A stretch of DNA of 64,000 bases from Sporolactobacillus terrae DSM 11697 (GCF_000648615.1 NZ_JFZC01000100.1:1-64000), one strand, 5' to 3'. Positions 51,352 through 61,093 are shown, numbered from the stretch's first letter. Made by a program: numbers and translations. Notes: generated by a model not told the origin, from the sequence alone.

Positions 51352-52524
51352 ATGATTAAAAATATACTCATCATTTCTTCAAATTACACCGGACACGGTC
51401 ACAAGAGCATTACGGAATCACTTAGCGAGAAATTCGACATTGTTCCGGATGTTAAGATTCATGTGGTCGATGGTTTCTCATTAGGCGGCAGCACCTTGCT
51501 CCGAGTGGGTAAGATGTACGGTCCCATCACGAGAAACTCGGAACATCTCTGGAAAGTGATCTGGGATATTACTTCCGTGAAGGTGCCATTTGTCAATCAT
51601 TTGATCGAGATGAAAATCAAAAACAATTTCTTAGATCTGCTCGAAAAAGTTAAGCCTGATCTCATTCTGACCGTTCACCCGAATTTTAACGGTTCGGTGC
51701 TAAATATTCTTGAAAAAAACGACATTCACATCCCTTTTGTGACTCTGATTGCCGATTTGATCAGCATTTCTCCATTTTGGGCGGACAACCGTGCCAGCTA
51801 TGTGATCAGCCCGACAAAAGAGGCTAAAGAAAAGTGCATTGAATTCGGCGTTGCATCTGAGAAAATTAAAGTGATCGGATTTCCGGTACGCGAACGTTTC
51901 TATCAACAGATGCCGAAGCAAATTGACCATTACTCACCGAACAAACCGCTGAACTGCCTGCTCATGAGCGGCGGTGAGGGGGTTGGTCATATGGGCAAAA
52001 TGGCAAAAACATTGATCGACACTTTTAACTTCAATATTACTATTGTAGCCGGAAGAAATGAAAAATTACAGGAACACTTGAACAAAACGCTTGTTAAGAA
52101 GTATGGAAGCGAAAAGGTGAAGATCTACGGATTCACGCGTGACATTCAGGACTTGATTGCAAGTTCCGATATTGCCTTTATCCGAAGCAGCCCGAACGTT
52201 ATGATGGAAGCCGTTTCCTGCAATACGCCAATTGTGATCACAGGCGCTCTGCCGGGACAAGAAGCGGGCAATCCGATGTTTGCAGAAAAATACCATTTAG
52301 CGATCACCTGCGAATCGATGAATGATCTTGTGCCGACGATCAATGAACTGCTGGATAATAATGTTGCCATGCTCAAAGAGATCAAAAAATCGCAACAAGC
52401 GTATGTCGACCCTCAAATCCCGGAGAACATTGTCAACTTTATTTTGAATATCCCCGGCGAAGACCTGCAGCCCGCAGGTGTCGCTCACGAAGTTTCACTA
52501 AATAGTATTAACTATGAGTCTTAA
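51352..52524 (+). CDS. Glycosyltransferase, MGDG synthase/UgtP-like
   Basis: 390 residues, close to diacylglycerol glucosyltransferases (about 380-390). GT28 family with an N-terminal MGDG-synthase-type domain (LIISSNYTGHGHKSITESL, a Gly/His loop) and a C-terminal nucleotide-sugar domain (LLMSGGEGVGHMGKMAK, the FIRSSPNVMMEAVSCNTPIVIT acceptor loop, GQEAGNP). Likely adds glucose from UDP-glucose to diacylglycerol at the membrane, giving glycolipids and the lipoteichoic acid anchor. ATG after GAAAGGATATCTTCG. A terminator follows. Confidence 0.85.
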   Translation: MIKNILIISSNYTGHGHKSITESLSEKFDIVPDVKIHVVDGFSLGGSTLLRVGKMYGPITRNSEHLWKVIWDITSVKVPFVNHLIEMKIKNNFLDLLEKVKPDLILTVHPNFNGSVLNILEKNDIHIPFVTLIADLISISPFWADNRASYVISPTKEAKEKCIEFGVASEKIKVIGFPVRERFYQQMPKQIDHYSPNKPLNCLLMSGGEGVGHMGKMAKTLIDTFNFNITIVAGRNEKLQEHLNKTLVKKYGSEKVKIYGFTRDIQDLIASSDIAFIRSSPNVMMEAVSCNTPIVITGALPGQEAGNPMFAEKYHLAITCESMNDLVPTINELLDNNVAMLKEIKKSQQAYVDPQIPENIVNFILNIPGEDLQPAGVAHEVSLNSINYES

Positions 52525-52532
52525 CGGACTGT

Positions 52533-52573
52533 AAAACAGCGTGTATCCCTATGGATGCTCGCTGTTTTTTTCT
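52533..52573 (+). terminator. Terminator of the glycosyltransferase gene
   Basis: AACAGCG/CGCTGTT outer and ATCC/GGAT inner arms, then seven T and TCTTTT. Confidence 0.85.
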
Positions 52574-52750
52574 TTTGATCGCTATAACTAATGGTGTGCG
52601 CAGCAAAGGAAAAAAGGATCAATAACAGTTGTTCATAAATTCATAAAAAAAACAGCAAACCGATTATTGTAAAAATTTTCGCATTTGAACTACAATAAAT
52701 AAAAGAAACTTTTTCTACAAAAATGAACAAAGGGATTAGGAGTGAGATCG

Positions 52751-53467
52751 ATGAAAAAAGTACTGGCTCCTGTTGTCGGCACACTGGGTGCCGGCGTCAT
52801 TGTTCTATCGGGTATGTCTCATTTTGCGCACGCCGATAATCCATTCTCGTACACGCAACCGTCAAAACCAGCAGCATCCTCTGCCACGTCCCAACAAAAC
52901 GGATCGTCACAACAAGCCCCGGATGTAAAGACACTTGGACTCGTCTCAATCAGCTATCGGCTCAGTCATCTTGATCAGCTGGCAAGCAATCAGATTGCTT
53001 TTTGGATTGAGGATGAAAATGGAAACTATGTCAAAACCTTACGTGCCTCCAGTTTCACCGCGGGAGGTGGCTATAAGATGCGTCCGGAGTCGCTTCCAGA
53101 ATGGCGCAAGTCCGCCGACTGGGCCCATGCATCACAAGCCGAGATCAATCAGGTTAAGCTGCCGGAACAAAGTGCCGGCAGCCACACCGTCTATTGGGAC
53201 TGTACGGATGCCTCAGGCAAAGCGGTCAAGTCCGGCACTTACATCTATAAGGCAGAGGGCAACATCTACTGGCAGAATCGAGTGGTCTTCACAGGTAAGA
53301 TTACGATTGGCAAGAAAAATGCGGACACAGCGGCACAAGCTGTCTATAAGCCTGCCGGTGCAAAATCACATGGCACACTGCTGGAAAATGTGCAGGCAAA
53401 TTTCGATTCAGGCAAGCGCATCGCTTCCGTTCACCAAGACCCAACCACCAGTTCTCAAGGCTCATAA
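52751..53467 (+). CDS. Exported DUF2271-like protein
   Basis: 238 residues, ATG at 52751 five bases after AGGAGTGA. Signal peptide (about 1-29, ending HFAHA), a Gln/Ser/Ala linker, then a beta-rich domain with the DUF2271 pattern: ISYRLSH, QIAFWIEDENGNYVKTLRAS, RPESLPEWRKS, GSHTVYWDCTDASGKAVKSGTYIYKAEG. DUF2271 genes are often found beside ApbE and flavin or cytochrome redox proteins, exactly as here. Its biochemical role is not known to me. Confidence 0.8.
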   Translation: MKKVLAPVVGTLGAGVIVLSGMSHFAHADNPFSYTQPSKPAASSATSQQNGSSQQAPDVKTLGLVSISYRLSHLDQLASNQIAFWIEDENGNYVKTLRASSFTAGGGYKMRPESLPEWRKSADWAHASQAEINQVKLPEQSAGSHTVYWDCTDASGKAVKSGTYIYKAEGNIYWQNRVVFTGKITIGKKNADTAAQAVYKPAGAKSHGTLLENVQANFDSGKRIASVHQDPTTSSQGS

Positions 53468-53469
53468 TC

Positions 53470-54411
53470 ATGGCTGAATTCCATCATCGCTATATGAACA
53501 CGTTTGTGTCAACTTCCGGAATCAATCCGCCGGATGCTCAACGTGTTTTTGATCGGATGGCAGCAGCAGAGCAGCGCTATTCCAGATTTACGGTGAATAG
53601 CGAATTGAGCCATATCAATGGACAGGCCGGTCAGGAGACCCCTGTCTCACAATCGTTTGCAGCACTATTCTTCGAAGCACTGCGCTTTTATGCTGAAACC
53701 GACGGCATTTTCAATCCATTTCTCGGTAATGTGATGCGTTCCATCGGTTATGATCGTTCGTTCGAACAGGTGGATCGTCATCATGCGTTGCGGCATAACG
53801 TCCCGCCGACGGCAAAGCAGTCTTCATTTGCTTTTGATCTTGAAAAACAGACGATTACCTTACCCGCGGAGATTGCCTTAGACTTCGGCGGTATTGCAAA
53901 AGGCTGGACTGTTCAAAGCGCAGCGCAATCGCTGCTTTCAATGCGTCGCCCCCGTGGTTTGATTAACGCCGGCGGAGATCTTATGGGCTGGACAGACAGC
54001 GATCACGCGCATTGGACGATTGATGTGTCCCATCCCTTTTCCGATCATCAATCCATCGGACGGATTGCCTTCGATTCCGGCCAACTCGGTGTTGCGACGA
54101 GCAGTACGATTAAGCGAAGCTGGAGCGATGGTACGCAGCTGCTTCATCACTTGATTGATCCACGAACCGGACTGCCGGCCGCTTCAAACATCATTCAAGC
54201 GACCGTCGCAGGGCCCAAGCTTCTGCCATGCGAAATCTATGCAAAATGTTTATTGATCTTAGGGAGCAGTCAAGGTCCGGCTTGGCTGGCAGCAAAGCAT
54301 CCCGAACTTTCCTATGTATTTGTTGATCAATCGGGCAAGATAACCGCTTCAGAAGCGACAAACATGCCCCATATTCGTGTGGTGTTTTTAAAGCAAATCG
54401 ACATTCCATAA
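53470..54411 (+). CDS. apbE: ApbE-family FAD:protein FMN transferase
   Basis: 313 residues. Transfers FMN from FAD to Thr or Ser of target redox proteins using magnesium. Motifs: ALDFGGIAKGWTV, INAGGDL, and HHLIDPRTGLP. No signal peptide or lipobox, so it should act in the cytosol, unlike the lipoprotein ApbE of many Gram-positives. The gene starts two bases after the DUF2271 stop and precedes the cytochrome-like gene by 18 bp. No FMN-binding-domain substrate is encoded in the window. Confidence 0.92.
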   Translation: MAEFHHRYMNTFVSTSGINPPDAQRVFDRMAAAEQRYSRFTVNSELSHINGQAGQETPVSQSFAALFFEALRFYAETDGIFNPFLGNVMRSIGYDRSFEQVDRHHALRHNVPPTAKQSSFAFDLEKQTITLPAEIALDFGGIAKGWTVQSAAQSLLSMRRPRGLINAGGDLMGWTDSDHAHWTIDVSHPFSDHQSIGRIAFDSGQLGVATSSTIKRSWSDGTQLLHHLIDPRTGLPAASNIIQATVAGPKLLPCEIYAKCLLILGSSQGPAWLAAKHPELSYVFVDQSGKITASEATNMPHIRVVFLKQIDIP

Positions 54412-54429
54412 AAGAAGGAGCGATCAATC

Positions 54430-55113
54430 GTGGAGCAAAAGCATAAAGGATTGAAATGGACCATTGGACTGGCCTTGATCCTCATCATCAGTCTATTTAT
54501 TGAAATGGAACGCCATACCGGCTTCTTATCAGCAGCTGCCCCAACCTGGCTGATTGTACGCATTCTAGGAATTACTGCATACCTGCTTCTTTTCTGCGGG
54601 ATTTGCTTGGGTATTATGGCTGGAATGCCGATTTGGCGAGGCAGAAAAAAAGCACGCAATCGGCTGCTCAAAACGCATTTCTTATTAAATACAACGGGTA
54701 CATTTGTCGCTATGCTGCACCCGCTGCTACTTATTATCGACCCCTATGTGCCTTTTTCATGGATGCAATTACTCATCCCGTTCACCGCGCCTAAAGAACC
54801 GTTTCTCTACGGACTCGGAACGCTCACCTTGTACGGCCTGTTATTCATTCTGATCACCACGGATCTAAAAAATAAAATGCCGGTGAAGCTGTGGCGAAGC
54901 TTTCACTTAATTGCCTATGTTCTCTTTCTCTTAGCACTTACTCATGGGATTATGGGCGGGACGGATGCAAGCAACATCGTCATTTTTTCAATGTATGTCG
55001 TTACTTTTGTCGTTGTTCTCGCATTGATGATCGCGCAAATCCACATGGTCAGCGCAATTAAGAACAAGGCATTGCGCAACCAAAAGGTGACAGAACGCGG
55101 CTTGCACCGTTAA
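54430..55113 (+). CDS. Ferric-reductase-like transmembrane heme protein
   Basis: 227 residues, GTG start after AAGGAG. Six hydrophobic helices. Paired histidines in helices fit a b-type heme core: LLKTHF with FVAMLHPLLL in the first pair and RSFHLIAYVLFLLALTHGI in the second, as in the ferric-reductase-like/YedZ-MsrQ superfamily. It probably moves electrons across the membrane to the exported DUF2271 protein or a flavinylated partner. Third gene of a compact operon. Confidence 0.8.
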   Translation: MEQKHKGLKWTIGLALILIISLFIEMERHTGFLSAAAPTWLIVRILGITAYLLLFCGICLGIMAGMPIWRGRKKARNRLLKTHFLLNTTGTFVAMLHPLLLIIDPYVPFSWMQLLIPFTAPKEPFLYGLGTLTLYGLLFILITTDLKNKMPVKLWRSFHLIAYVLFLLALTHGIMGGTDASNIVIFSMYVVTFVVVLALMIAQIHMVSAIKNKALRNQKVTERGLHR

Positions 55114-55125
55114 CCTATTTTCCAT

Positions 55126-55154
55126 ATAAAAAACCGAGCAACAAGTGCTCGGTT
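55126..55154 (+). terminator. Terminator of the DUF2271-apbE-reductase operon
   Basis: AACCGAGCA/TGCTCGGTT arms (55132-55140 with 55146-55154), 18 bp past the stop; the T-run is short, but an A-run precedes it. Confidence 0.65.
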
Positions 55155-55325
55155 CCTAATCTCCAGCCATATGTGATGGGCCCGTGTCTTCTCTGTGCTG
55201 AATCGTCGCGGTTACTCCCCTGTGCCGCGGACGCCAGAATACCTCCGTTTTGATTCTCGGTTAAGACACGGGTCTATTGGTTTGAAGACGGGACAAAGTC
55301 ATAAATTTTCTTTACCTGTAAGAAA
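55155..55325 (+). repeat. Dispersed intergenic repeat, copy D (internally deleted)
   Basis: Starts with TAATCTCCAGCCA as in copy B, lacks most of the central GC-rich part, and keeps the right arm through GGTTTGAAGACGGGACAAAG to CTTTACCTGTAA. Its right end meets the rlmN terminator. Confidence 0.75.
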
Positions 55326-55365
55326 AACCGGAAGGATTGCGGCTTATGCCTTCTCCTTCCGGCTT
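55323..55365 (-). terminator. Terminator of rlmN
   Basis: CCGGAAGG/CCTTCCGG arms (55328-55335 with 55355-55362) followed on the minus strand by TTTTTC, 12 bp past the stop. Confidence 0.8.
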
Positions 55366-55376
55366 TTATCGTCAAT

Positions 55377-56456
55377 TCATCGTTTAACGGTGACACGTTT
55401 GGCTTTTTTAATTTGTTTACTGCGCAGCTGACCGCAAGCCGCATCGATATCCGTTCCAAACTCCTTACGTACAACCACGTTAATCCCTCGTTGTCTCAGT
55501 GTCTCATAAAATATGACAACCGCTTCTTTATCGCTGCGCTGATATTCAGAATGCTCCTCAACCGGATTATACGGAATCAAATTCACATAGGACAGATGAC
55601 GTTTATCCTTAAGCAGATTGGCCAGCTCAATTGCCTCTTCTTTGTGATCATTAATCCCCTTCAGCATAATATATTCGAAGGTGATTCGCCTGTTGGTCTT
55701 CTTCAGATAATAGTCGACCGCTTCCATTAATTGCTCAACCGGATAGGCGCGATTAATTTTCATGATACGGCTGCGCAATTCATTGTTCGGTGCGTGCAGC
55801 GAAATCGCCAAATTGATTTGCCAATCAAGATCCGCAAAGTCATAGATTTTCGGCACAAGCCCGCTCGTTGAAACCGTGATATGGCGCGCACCAATTGCCA
55901 GCCCGCTGCCATCGTTAATAATCTTGAGAAAGTTCACGACGTGATCAAAATTATCAAACGGTTCGCCGATGCCCATGACTACAAGATGCCCAACCCGTTC
56001 GTCCTGTCCTTTAGCATCCAGACTCTGTTGAATTTTCATCAGCTGCTCAACCATTTCTCCGCTGGTGAGATCACGATTTTTCTTGAGCAATCCGCTCGCG
56101 CAGAAACTACAGCCAATGTTGCAGCCGACCTGAGAGGTGACACAAACCGATAACCCATATTCATGCGGCATCAGTACGGTCTCAATCAAGTTGCCGTCGG
56201 TCAGCTTAAAAAGGAACTTGGTCGTGCCGTCTTTTGCTTTTTGTTCAATTTGTGTCTCCAACGTCCCCAACATAAAATAATCTTCCAGCAACTGGATCGT
56301 TTTCTTAGATACATTAGTCATTTTGTCGAAGCTATTCACCCGCTTGACGTAAATCCAGCCCCAAATTTGTGCTGCTCTAAATTTCTTTTCGCCATGGGCG
56401 ACCAGCCAATCGCTCAATTGGTCTATGGTTAATCCGTAGATGGATGTTTTACTCAT
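55377..56456 (-). CDS. rlmN: RlmN, 23S rRNA A2503 / tRNA A37 C2-methyltransferase
   Basis: 359 residues. Radical SAM enzyme that methylates C2 of adenine in 23S rRNA and some tRNAs. The CxxxCxxC cluster motif is CNIGCSFC (about 112-119); [10 protein letters not shown] and STSGLVPKI are SAM-site segments; the C-terminal Cys of the mechanism is in DAACGQL. N-terminal RNA-binding accessory domain as in the family. Monocistronic with its own terminator. Confidence 0.97.
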   Translation of the reverse strand: MSKTSIYGLTIDQLSDWLVAHGEKKFRAAQIWGWIYVKRVNSFDKMTNVSKKTIQLLEDYFMLGTLETQIEQKAKDGTTKFLFKLTDGNLIETVLMPHEYGLSVCVTSQVGCNIGCSFCASGLLKKNRDLTSGEMVEQLMKIQQSLDAKGQDERVGHLVVMGIGEPFDNFDHVVNFLKIINDGSGLAIGARHITVSTSGLVPKIYDFADLDWQINLAISLHAPNNELRSRIMKINRAYPVEQLMEAVDYYLKKTNRRITFEYIMLKGINDHKEEAIELANLLKDKRHLSYVNLIPYNPVEEHSEYQRSDKEAVVIFYETLRQRGINVVVRKEFGTDIDAACGQLRSKQIKKAKRVTVKR

Positions 56457-56543
56457 TATTTAATACCTCTTTTTAAAAAGTGCATATGAGTTCATATTAC
56501 TGAAGATGCAGTGTTCACGCAAGCCCGACAAACCATTTACCAA

Positions 56544-56584
56544 TAAAAAAACAAAGGGCAAGGCAGGGAAGTTCCGCCTTGTCC
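56544..56584 (-). terminator. Terminator of the AI-2E family gene
   Basis: GGACAAGGC/GCCTTGCCC arms on the minus strand (one G-T) followed by TTTGTTTTTTT, 15 bp past the stop. Confidence 0.8.
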
Positions 56585-56598
56585 TGATCTGAGCACGT

Positions 56599-57633
56599 TT
56601 ATTTTCTATGCTTAAATACTAACTTTTTTATCGGCCGTTTGTACTCGACGCCGAGTACATCAATAAGGAAAACAAAAATTGGCAACCCGACAATCAGCCC
56701 CCAGATTCCGAAGAAATGTTCGGAAAAGATCAGCACAACAAAGGTGTAGAACACTGGAAGTTCGGTCTTCGCCGACATCAGCTTTGGATTAAGCACATAC
56801 GCTTCAACTGCGTGTACGAGCAAGATGGTGATCACCATATAGATCACATCTTGAACGCCGCCGATCGTGTAGCCAATGATGCAGAGCGGAATCAAGGAAA
56901 TGACGACCCCGGCTACCGGGATCAGGCTCAGCACAAAGACCATGAGGATCAAACTGAACAGCTGCGGGAAATGCAGCACTGCCAAAATAATCGCAGTAAT
57001 GGCCGTATTAACCAGAGCAATCACAAATTGAGCCTCAATCACTTTACCAAAGGTTTGTACAAAACGAGAACCGAAAAACGCAACCTCATCATAGAGGAAG
57101 CCGATCTTGCTGGTTTTAAATCCACGAGAAAAGCGAAGCAGCCGATCTTTTTCCAATGAAAAGAACAAACTGAGCAGCAAGGCAAGAAACACATCAATTG
57201 TAAAAGAACCAAAGGAAGAGAAGGAATCAATAACAAATTTGACGCCTGACTTCAAGTAAGATTCAACATTGTATTTCTGCAACTGATCAAGGACTGCATT
57301 GCCCACAACGGATCCGCGAAATTCTTTAACCGTCTTCAAGATTGAATCAAACAACTGAACGGTCTGATCAGCAATGATCGGCAGATAGATTGTAATCGCC
57401 GCATAAATACCGATGACGATCAGCGAATAGAGTACAATGACCACCAATCGTCTCGGTACCTTCAACTTCTGATGCAGGAACGTTTCAAGACGATCAACCA
57501 GAAAGCAAAAAATAAATGTGAGCAGCAGCAAATCAATTAAACTGCGCACCAAGTAAATCAGAAAAATAAGCAGTGCAAAAATTAGAACACGCCGAACCGA
57601 TTGTTTCTGCAAATAGCCCATCAATACATTCAT
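56599..57633 (-). CDS. AI-2E family transporter (YrrI/PerM-like)
   Basis: 344 residues with about eight membrane helices. Family pattern: N-terminal pair of helices, an amphipathic extracellular-like stretch, a central helix-rich segment, and the C-terminal FVLSLIPVAGVVISLIPLC, LNPKLMSAKTELP and GIWGLIVGLPIFVFLIDVL. Members have been linked to AI-2 export or sodium:proton exchange; which applies here is unclear. The likely start is the ATG at 57633; the frame begins at 57657 without a ribosome site. The 319-bp gap to pepC holds only the pepC terminator. Confidence 0.85.
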   Translation of the reverse strand: MNVLMGYLQKQSVRRVLIFALLIFLIYLVRSLIDLLLLTFIFCFLVDRLETFLHQKLKVPRRLVVIVLYSLIVIGIYAAITIYLPIIADQTVQLFDSILKTVKEFRGSVVGNAVLDQLQKYNVESYLKSGVKFVIDSFSSFGSFTIDVFLALLLSLFFSLEKDRLLRFSRGFKTSKIGFLYDEVAFFGSRFVQTFGKVIEAQFVIALVNTAITAIILAVLHFPQLFSLILMVFVLSLIPVAGVVISLIPLCIIGYTIGGVQDVIYMVITILLVHAVEAYVLNPKLMSAKTELPVFYTFVVLIFSEHFFGIWGLIVGLPIFVFLIDVLGVEYKRPIKKLVFKHRK

Positions 57634-57904
57634 AGTTTCTGTATTCCTTTTCCTCATTTTTATGACGTTATCTCGTGATGTCTTGTTATAAGCACAGCTA
57701 CTCTTTTATATTAGTGTTTTTTCGTTTCCGTTGCAAAAGGAAAAATTCATCTTTATATCCTATGTCTCAGCTTAAATACGAAACAGGTCGGCAGGATGTT
57801 TCAAAATGAATTTCTCATTTTTGTGCTCTTTTCATTGAACGATGTAGTACCACTTAAACCACCTGTGATCCATGAACGATGTTTTTTCCGTTAACTCACG
57901 TATC

Positions 57905-57939
57905 AAAAAAACCCGCTCCGATCAATCAGAGCAGGTTTA
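57905..57939 (-). terminator. Terminator of pepC
   Basis: AAACCTGCTCTGAT/ATCGGAGCGGGTTT arms on the minus strand, then TTTTGATACG, 14 bp past the stop. Confidence 0.8.
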
Positions 57940-57952
57940 AAGGCGTATTTAA

Positions 57953-59293
57953 TTACTGCATCATGGCCAGTGCACCCATTGGATCCCAAGGTTTCAATTC
58001 AACCGGATCCTGCGCGAATGCAGCTTTCAATTCGTCGGACAGATACTTCTTATTAATGACGACTTGATAGGTGTATTCATCCATCCAAGGATCACTCATA
58101 ACGAAATAGCCTTTAGTTCCGACCTTCTCGCCCCAGCTGTTCTCAACCTTCCAGCGGTTCGGCTTTCCGTCAACGAGGTTAACACCGGTCAGCACCATCG
58201 CATGCGTTAGACAACTATGTTTGTTGTCCAATCGTTCCGCTTTTGTCATCTGGAAATCCGTGTCGAATGCCGTTGCATAATCAAACAATGCTGTATCCAG
58301 AATCCCGTGCTTGCTTTCGGAATATTGAACAACATCGCATCCAAACCAGACGGATTCATTATCTTTAATCTGGCTGATTGCAAGTGACTTCAGCGTTTCC
58401 ATATCAACGTTCAAATACTTGATCGGATGTCCGCCGACAACCGTACCGAGATACTGAACGGTATAAGTTTTCTTATAAGGTTTATCTTCGGTCGGTGCAT
58501 TAATAACCGGAACATAATCTTCCAATTTAATCCCAACATATTTCTTGAAAAACTGCTGTGGTGTGATGCCCAAGTCTCTGTGAAAATTCTTGTCTTCATC
58601 GCGATACTCAAAATCAAACGTCTTTGGCGGTTCACCAAGAGAAAACGCCAGCAGACGATAAATGTCGCTCAGCATTTCTGTTTTTGTTTTTTCAATTTCA
58701 TCTCTCGATTTTCCTGCTGCACTTAACTCACGTAAAACACCTGCATCCTTGCGAAGCTTAGCATTCAGTAAGCGGTTCAGTTGCAGTGTGCGGCTGCTCT
58801 GAAAGGTTTCCGGCATTGCTTGCTTCGGAACAACACCGTACTTTTCAATAATAGAAACAAGCATATCCCATTGACCGCCATCCTGCTGTGGCGTTTCCAT
58901 CAGCCAAGAGACAAGCCGTCCGTCAAGCGGTTCAGATGCTGTATCAATAATACTTTCAAAGAAATAGTTTGCTTTCTCAAATTTATCCCAGAAGAGGGTA
59001 TAGTTTTGCGAGAGTTCGAAGTCTTTGAGATTAAATGTACCGCTTAATTTATGACGGAATGTATTTAGCGCCGCAAACATCCAGCATCTGCCACTCTGTT
59101 TTTGATCCGTTACTTTGCCGCTTTCAACTTCTTCAGAGAATACTGGATTCATAGATACAACGGCTTCGCTATTCATCGTCGCCGCATTGATCCCATTATT
59201 CATGATTGCATCTTGAATCACTTTATTTTGTGCGACACTCTGAATTTTGTCTGAAAATGCGTTGATCATTGATGTCGAGATTTCTTTTGCCAT
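57953..59293 (-). CDS. pepC: Aminopeptidase C (bleomycin-hydrolase family)
   Basis: 446 residues from the ATG at 59293, preceded by AAGGAGGACGTTGAA; a longer frame to 59455 has no site and overlaps pxpC. Cytosolic C1 cysteine aminopeptidase, usually hexameric, common in lactic acid bacteria. Catalytic Cys in KQSGRCWMFAALN, His in LTHAMVLTGV, Asn in KVENSWGEK. It complements PepT in peptide use. Monocistronic with its own terminator. Confidence 0.97.
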   Translation of the reverse strand: MAKEISTSMINAFSDKIQSVAQNKVIQDAIMNNGINAATMNSEAVVSMNPVFSEEVESGKVTDQKQSGRCWMFAALNTFRHKLSGTFNLKDFELSQNYTLFWDKFEKANYFFESIIDTASEPLDGRLVSWLMETPQQDGGQWDMLVSIIEKYGVVPKQAMPETFQSSRTLQLNRLLNAKLRKDAGVLRELSAAGKSRDEIEKTKTEMLSDIYRLLAFSLGEPPKTFDFEYRDEDKNFHRDLGITPQQFFKKYVGIKLEDYVPVINAPTEDKPYKKTYTVQYLGTVVGGHPIKYLNVDMETLKSLAISQIKDNESVWFGCDVVQYSESKHGILDTALFDYATAFDTDFQMTKAERLDNKHSCLTHAMVLTGVNLVDGKPNRWKVENSWGEKVGTKGYFVMSDPWMDEYTYQVVINKKYLSDELKAAFAQDPVELKPWDPMGALAMMQ

Positions 59294-59369
59294 TTCAACG
59301 TCCTCCTTGTTCCAATGTTCACATAGACCATTATAGGCCTTCAACGAAGATTCGGAAAGTAACTCATCG

Positions 59370-60380
59370 TCAATCGCTAAATCCTGTGATCTGCTTGACA
59401 ATACCCACACGGATACAACGGTGCAGCTGTTCCAGCTCCTCCTCCTGACGGACAAGCGCGGCTTCTCCCTGTTCTGAGGAAATCATTTGAAACCGAAGTG
59501 TGCTGCCCGGCGGCAATTGGGCAAGCAAAGGCAGATCCGCTGATGCAACCTGAGCAATGCGCGGATAGCCTCCGGTCGACTGGTGATCGGTCATCAAGAT
59601 AATCGGCTGTCCATTTCTCGGGACTTGAATCGATCCATTGGTAACCGCTTCGGAATAAAGTTCCAACGGATTGTCAAGGGTTAACTCAGCACCATTCAAC
59701 CGAAACCCCATTCGGTCGGATGATGGTGTGATTTGGTATTCTGTTTTTAGAAAGGCTTCTCTGCTTGCTGTCGAAAACCGTGGCCACAGTGTATCGGGTA
59801 TCACGCGAATGGTCTGTGTCTCCTGATACTTCCGACGCGGCAATGCAGACCAACGGACGGTTTGCAGCTTAGCTTCAGCCAATACAGCCATCACGCGTCT
59901 CGCCTCTTCTGAAGGCTTCCCCACCGGAATACGATCATGCTCTTCAAGCAGTCGTCCTTCAAACCCGCCGCATCCTGCTTTCTCATAGGTCGACCGACTG
60001 CCGAACCACAGCGGTGTGTCTACACCGCCAGCTACGGAAAGGTAGCCTCTGCTTCCATGAACCATTCCGCCAATCACCAAAATCTGACCTGCACGTGCAA
60101 GGCATGGGCGTCCCGTCCCAATGCTGTTTCCGTCCAATGTCGGGCGGCAAACGGCACCGGTCAACGCAAATAAGCAATCTTCAGTAAAAAGAATGCTGGG
60201 ACCAAGGAAGGAAAACTCAATCATGGCTGCTGATTCATGGTTTCCGGTCAACCAATTCGCCAATTTTGCCGACGGCTGATCCATGGCGCCGCCAACGATC
60301 ATGCCGTACCGCTGATAGCCGTAGCGCCCCAAGTCCTGCACCGAAGACGCAAAGCCCTTTTGTATGACAATCAGTGTCAT
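59370..60380 (-). CDS. pxpC: 5-oxoprolinase subunit PxpC (KipA-like)
   Basis: 336 residues. Part of the PxpABC complex that opens 5-oxoproline to glutamate with ATP; the homologue KipA counters KipI in Bacillus. Biotin-carboxyltransferase-like family with SVQDLGRYGYQRYG, GGAMDQPS, GSRGYLSVAGGVDTP, SDRMGFRLNG, and LMTDHQSTGGYPRIAQV. Overlaps pxpB by four bases (ATGA), showing translational coupling. Confidence 0.94.
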   Translation of the reverse strand: MTLIVIQKGFASSVQDLGRYGYQRYGMIVGGAMDQPSAKLANWLTGNHESAAMIEFSFLGPSILFTEDCLFALTGAVCRPTLDGNSIGTGRPCLARAGQILVIGGMVHGSRGYLSVAGGVDTPLWFGSRSTYEKAGCGGFEGRLLEEHDRIPVGKPSEEARRVMAVLAEAKLQTVRWSALPRRKYQETQTIRVIPDTLWPRFSTASREAFLKTEYQITPSSDRMGFRLNGAELTLDNPLELYSEAVTNGSIQVPRNGQPIILMTDHQSTGGYPRIAQVASADLPLLAQLPPGSTLRFQMISSEQGEAALVRQEEELEQLHRCIRVGIVKQITGFSD

Positions 60381-61093
60381 GCCTGTTCCTCCTTAATCCG
60401 CAAATACTCCGGTTCTGAAATCGCATCAAACACAACCCGGTCTCCCGCTTTAAGCAAGGTTGGCGGATCGGATTCTGGCTGAAACAGCGGGACAGGCGTT
60501 CTGCCGATGATTTGCCATCCCCCAGGCGAATCGAGTGGATAGGCCCCCGTCTGTTTTCCAGCAATGCCGACGGATCCCGCAGCAATTTTCAAACGTGGAT
60601 TTGCTCGGCGCGGCGTTGCCAGTTCTTCAGGCAGCCCGCCTAAAAAAGGAAAGCCAGGGGCAAATCCAAGCATATAAACAAGATATTGTGGTTTCGTGTG
60701 CTTTTCAATGACCTCACGGGGTGTTAAATGATGCACATGCGCGACCTCGTCTAAATCTGGACCGAACTCGCCTCCGTAGCAAACAGGGATATGTACAACC
60801 CGTCTTTTTGCTTCTTGATCGGGTTCATTGCTCATTTGTCCACTTAATTGGTTGAGATAATCGATCACCTGTTGCTGAGCGGACGAGCCATCCTTTTTCC
60901 CGCTTCGGCTTACTTCTATTGGATTATAGTAAAACACGACATTCGTGTAAGCAGGTACATATTCAACAAAGCCTTTGAAGGGACTTCGGTCAAATCGTTC
61001 CGTGAATTGGTTGACTTTCATTTGTATCTCAGGTGCGATGCGATCCCCGAAAATGACACGAACCGCTTGATCTCCGAACGGTTCAATAACCAT
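60377..61093 (-). CDS. pxpB: 5-oxoprolinase subunit PxpB (KipI-like)
   Basis: 238 residues. Motifs: GDQAVRVIFG at the start, HIPVCYGGEFGPDLDEVA, LGFAPGFPFLGGLP, the loop PRLKIAAGSVGIAGKQTGAYP, and GGWQIIGRTPV. ATG ten bases after AAAAGGAGG. Coupled to pxpC. It is separated from ycsI by 647 bp containing a repeat and another structured element, so it probably depends on its own promoter, which I could not place. Confidence 0.94.
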   Translation of the reverse strand: MVIEPFGDQAVRVIFGDRIAPEIQMKVNQFTERFDRSPFKGFVEYVPAYTNVVFYYNPIEVSRSGKKDGSSAQQQVIDYLNQLSGQMSNEPDQEAKRRVVHIPVCYGGEFGPDLDEVAHVHHLTPREVIEKHTKPQYLVYMLGFAPGFPFLGGLPEELATPRRANPRLKIAAGSVGIAGKQTGAYPLDSPGGWQIIGRTPVPLFQPESDPPTLLKAGDRVVFDAISEPEYLRIKEEQA

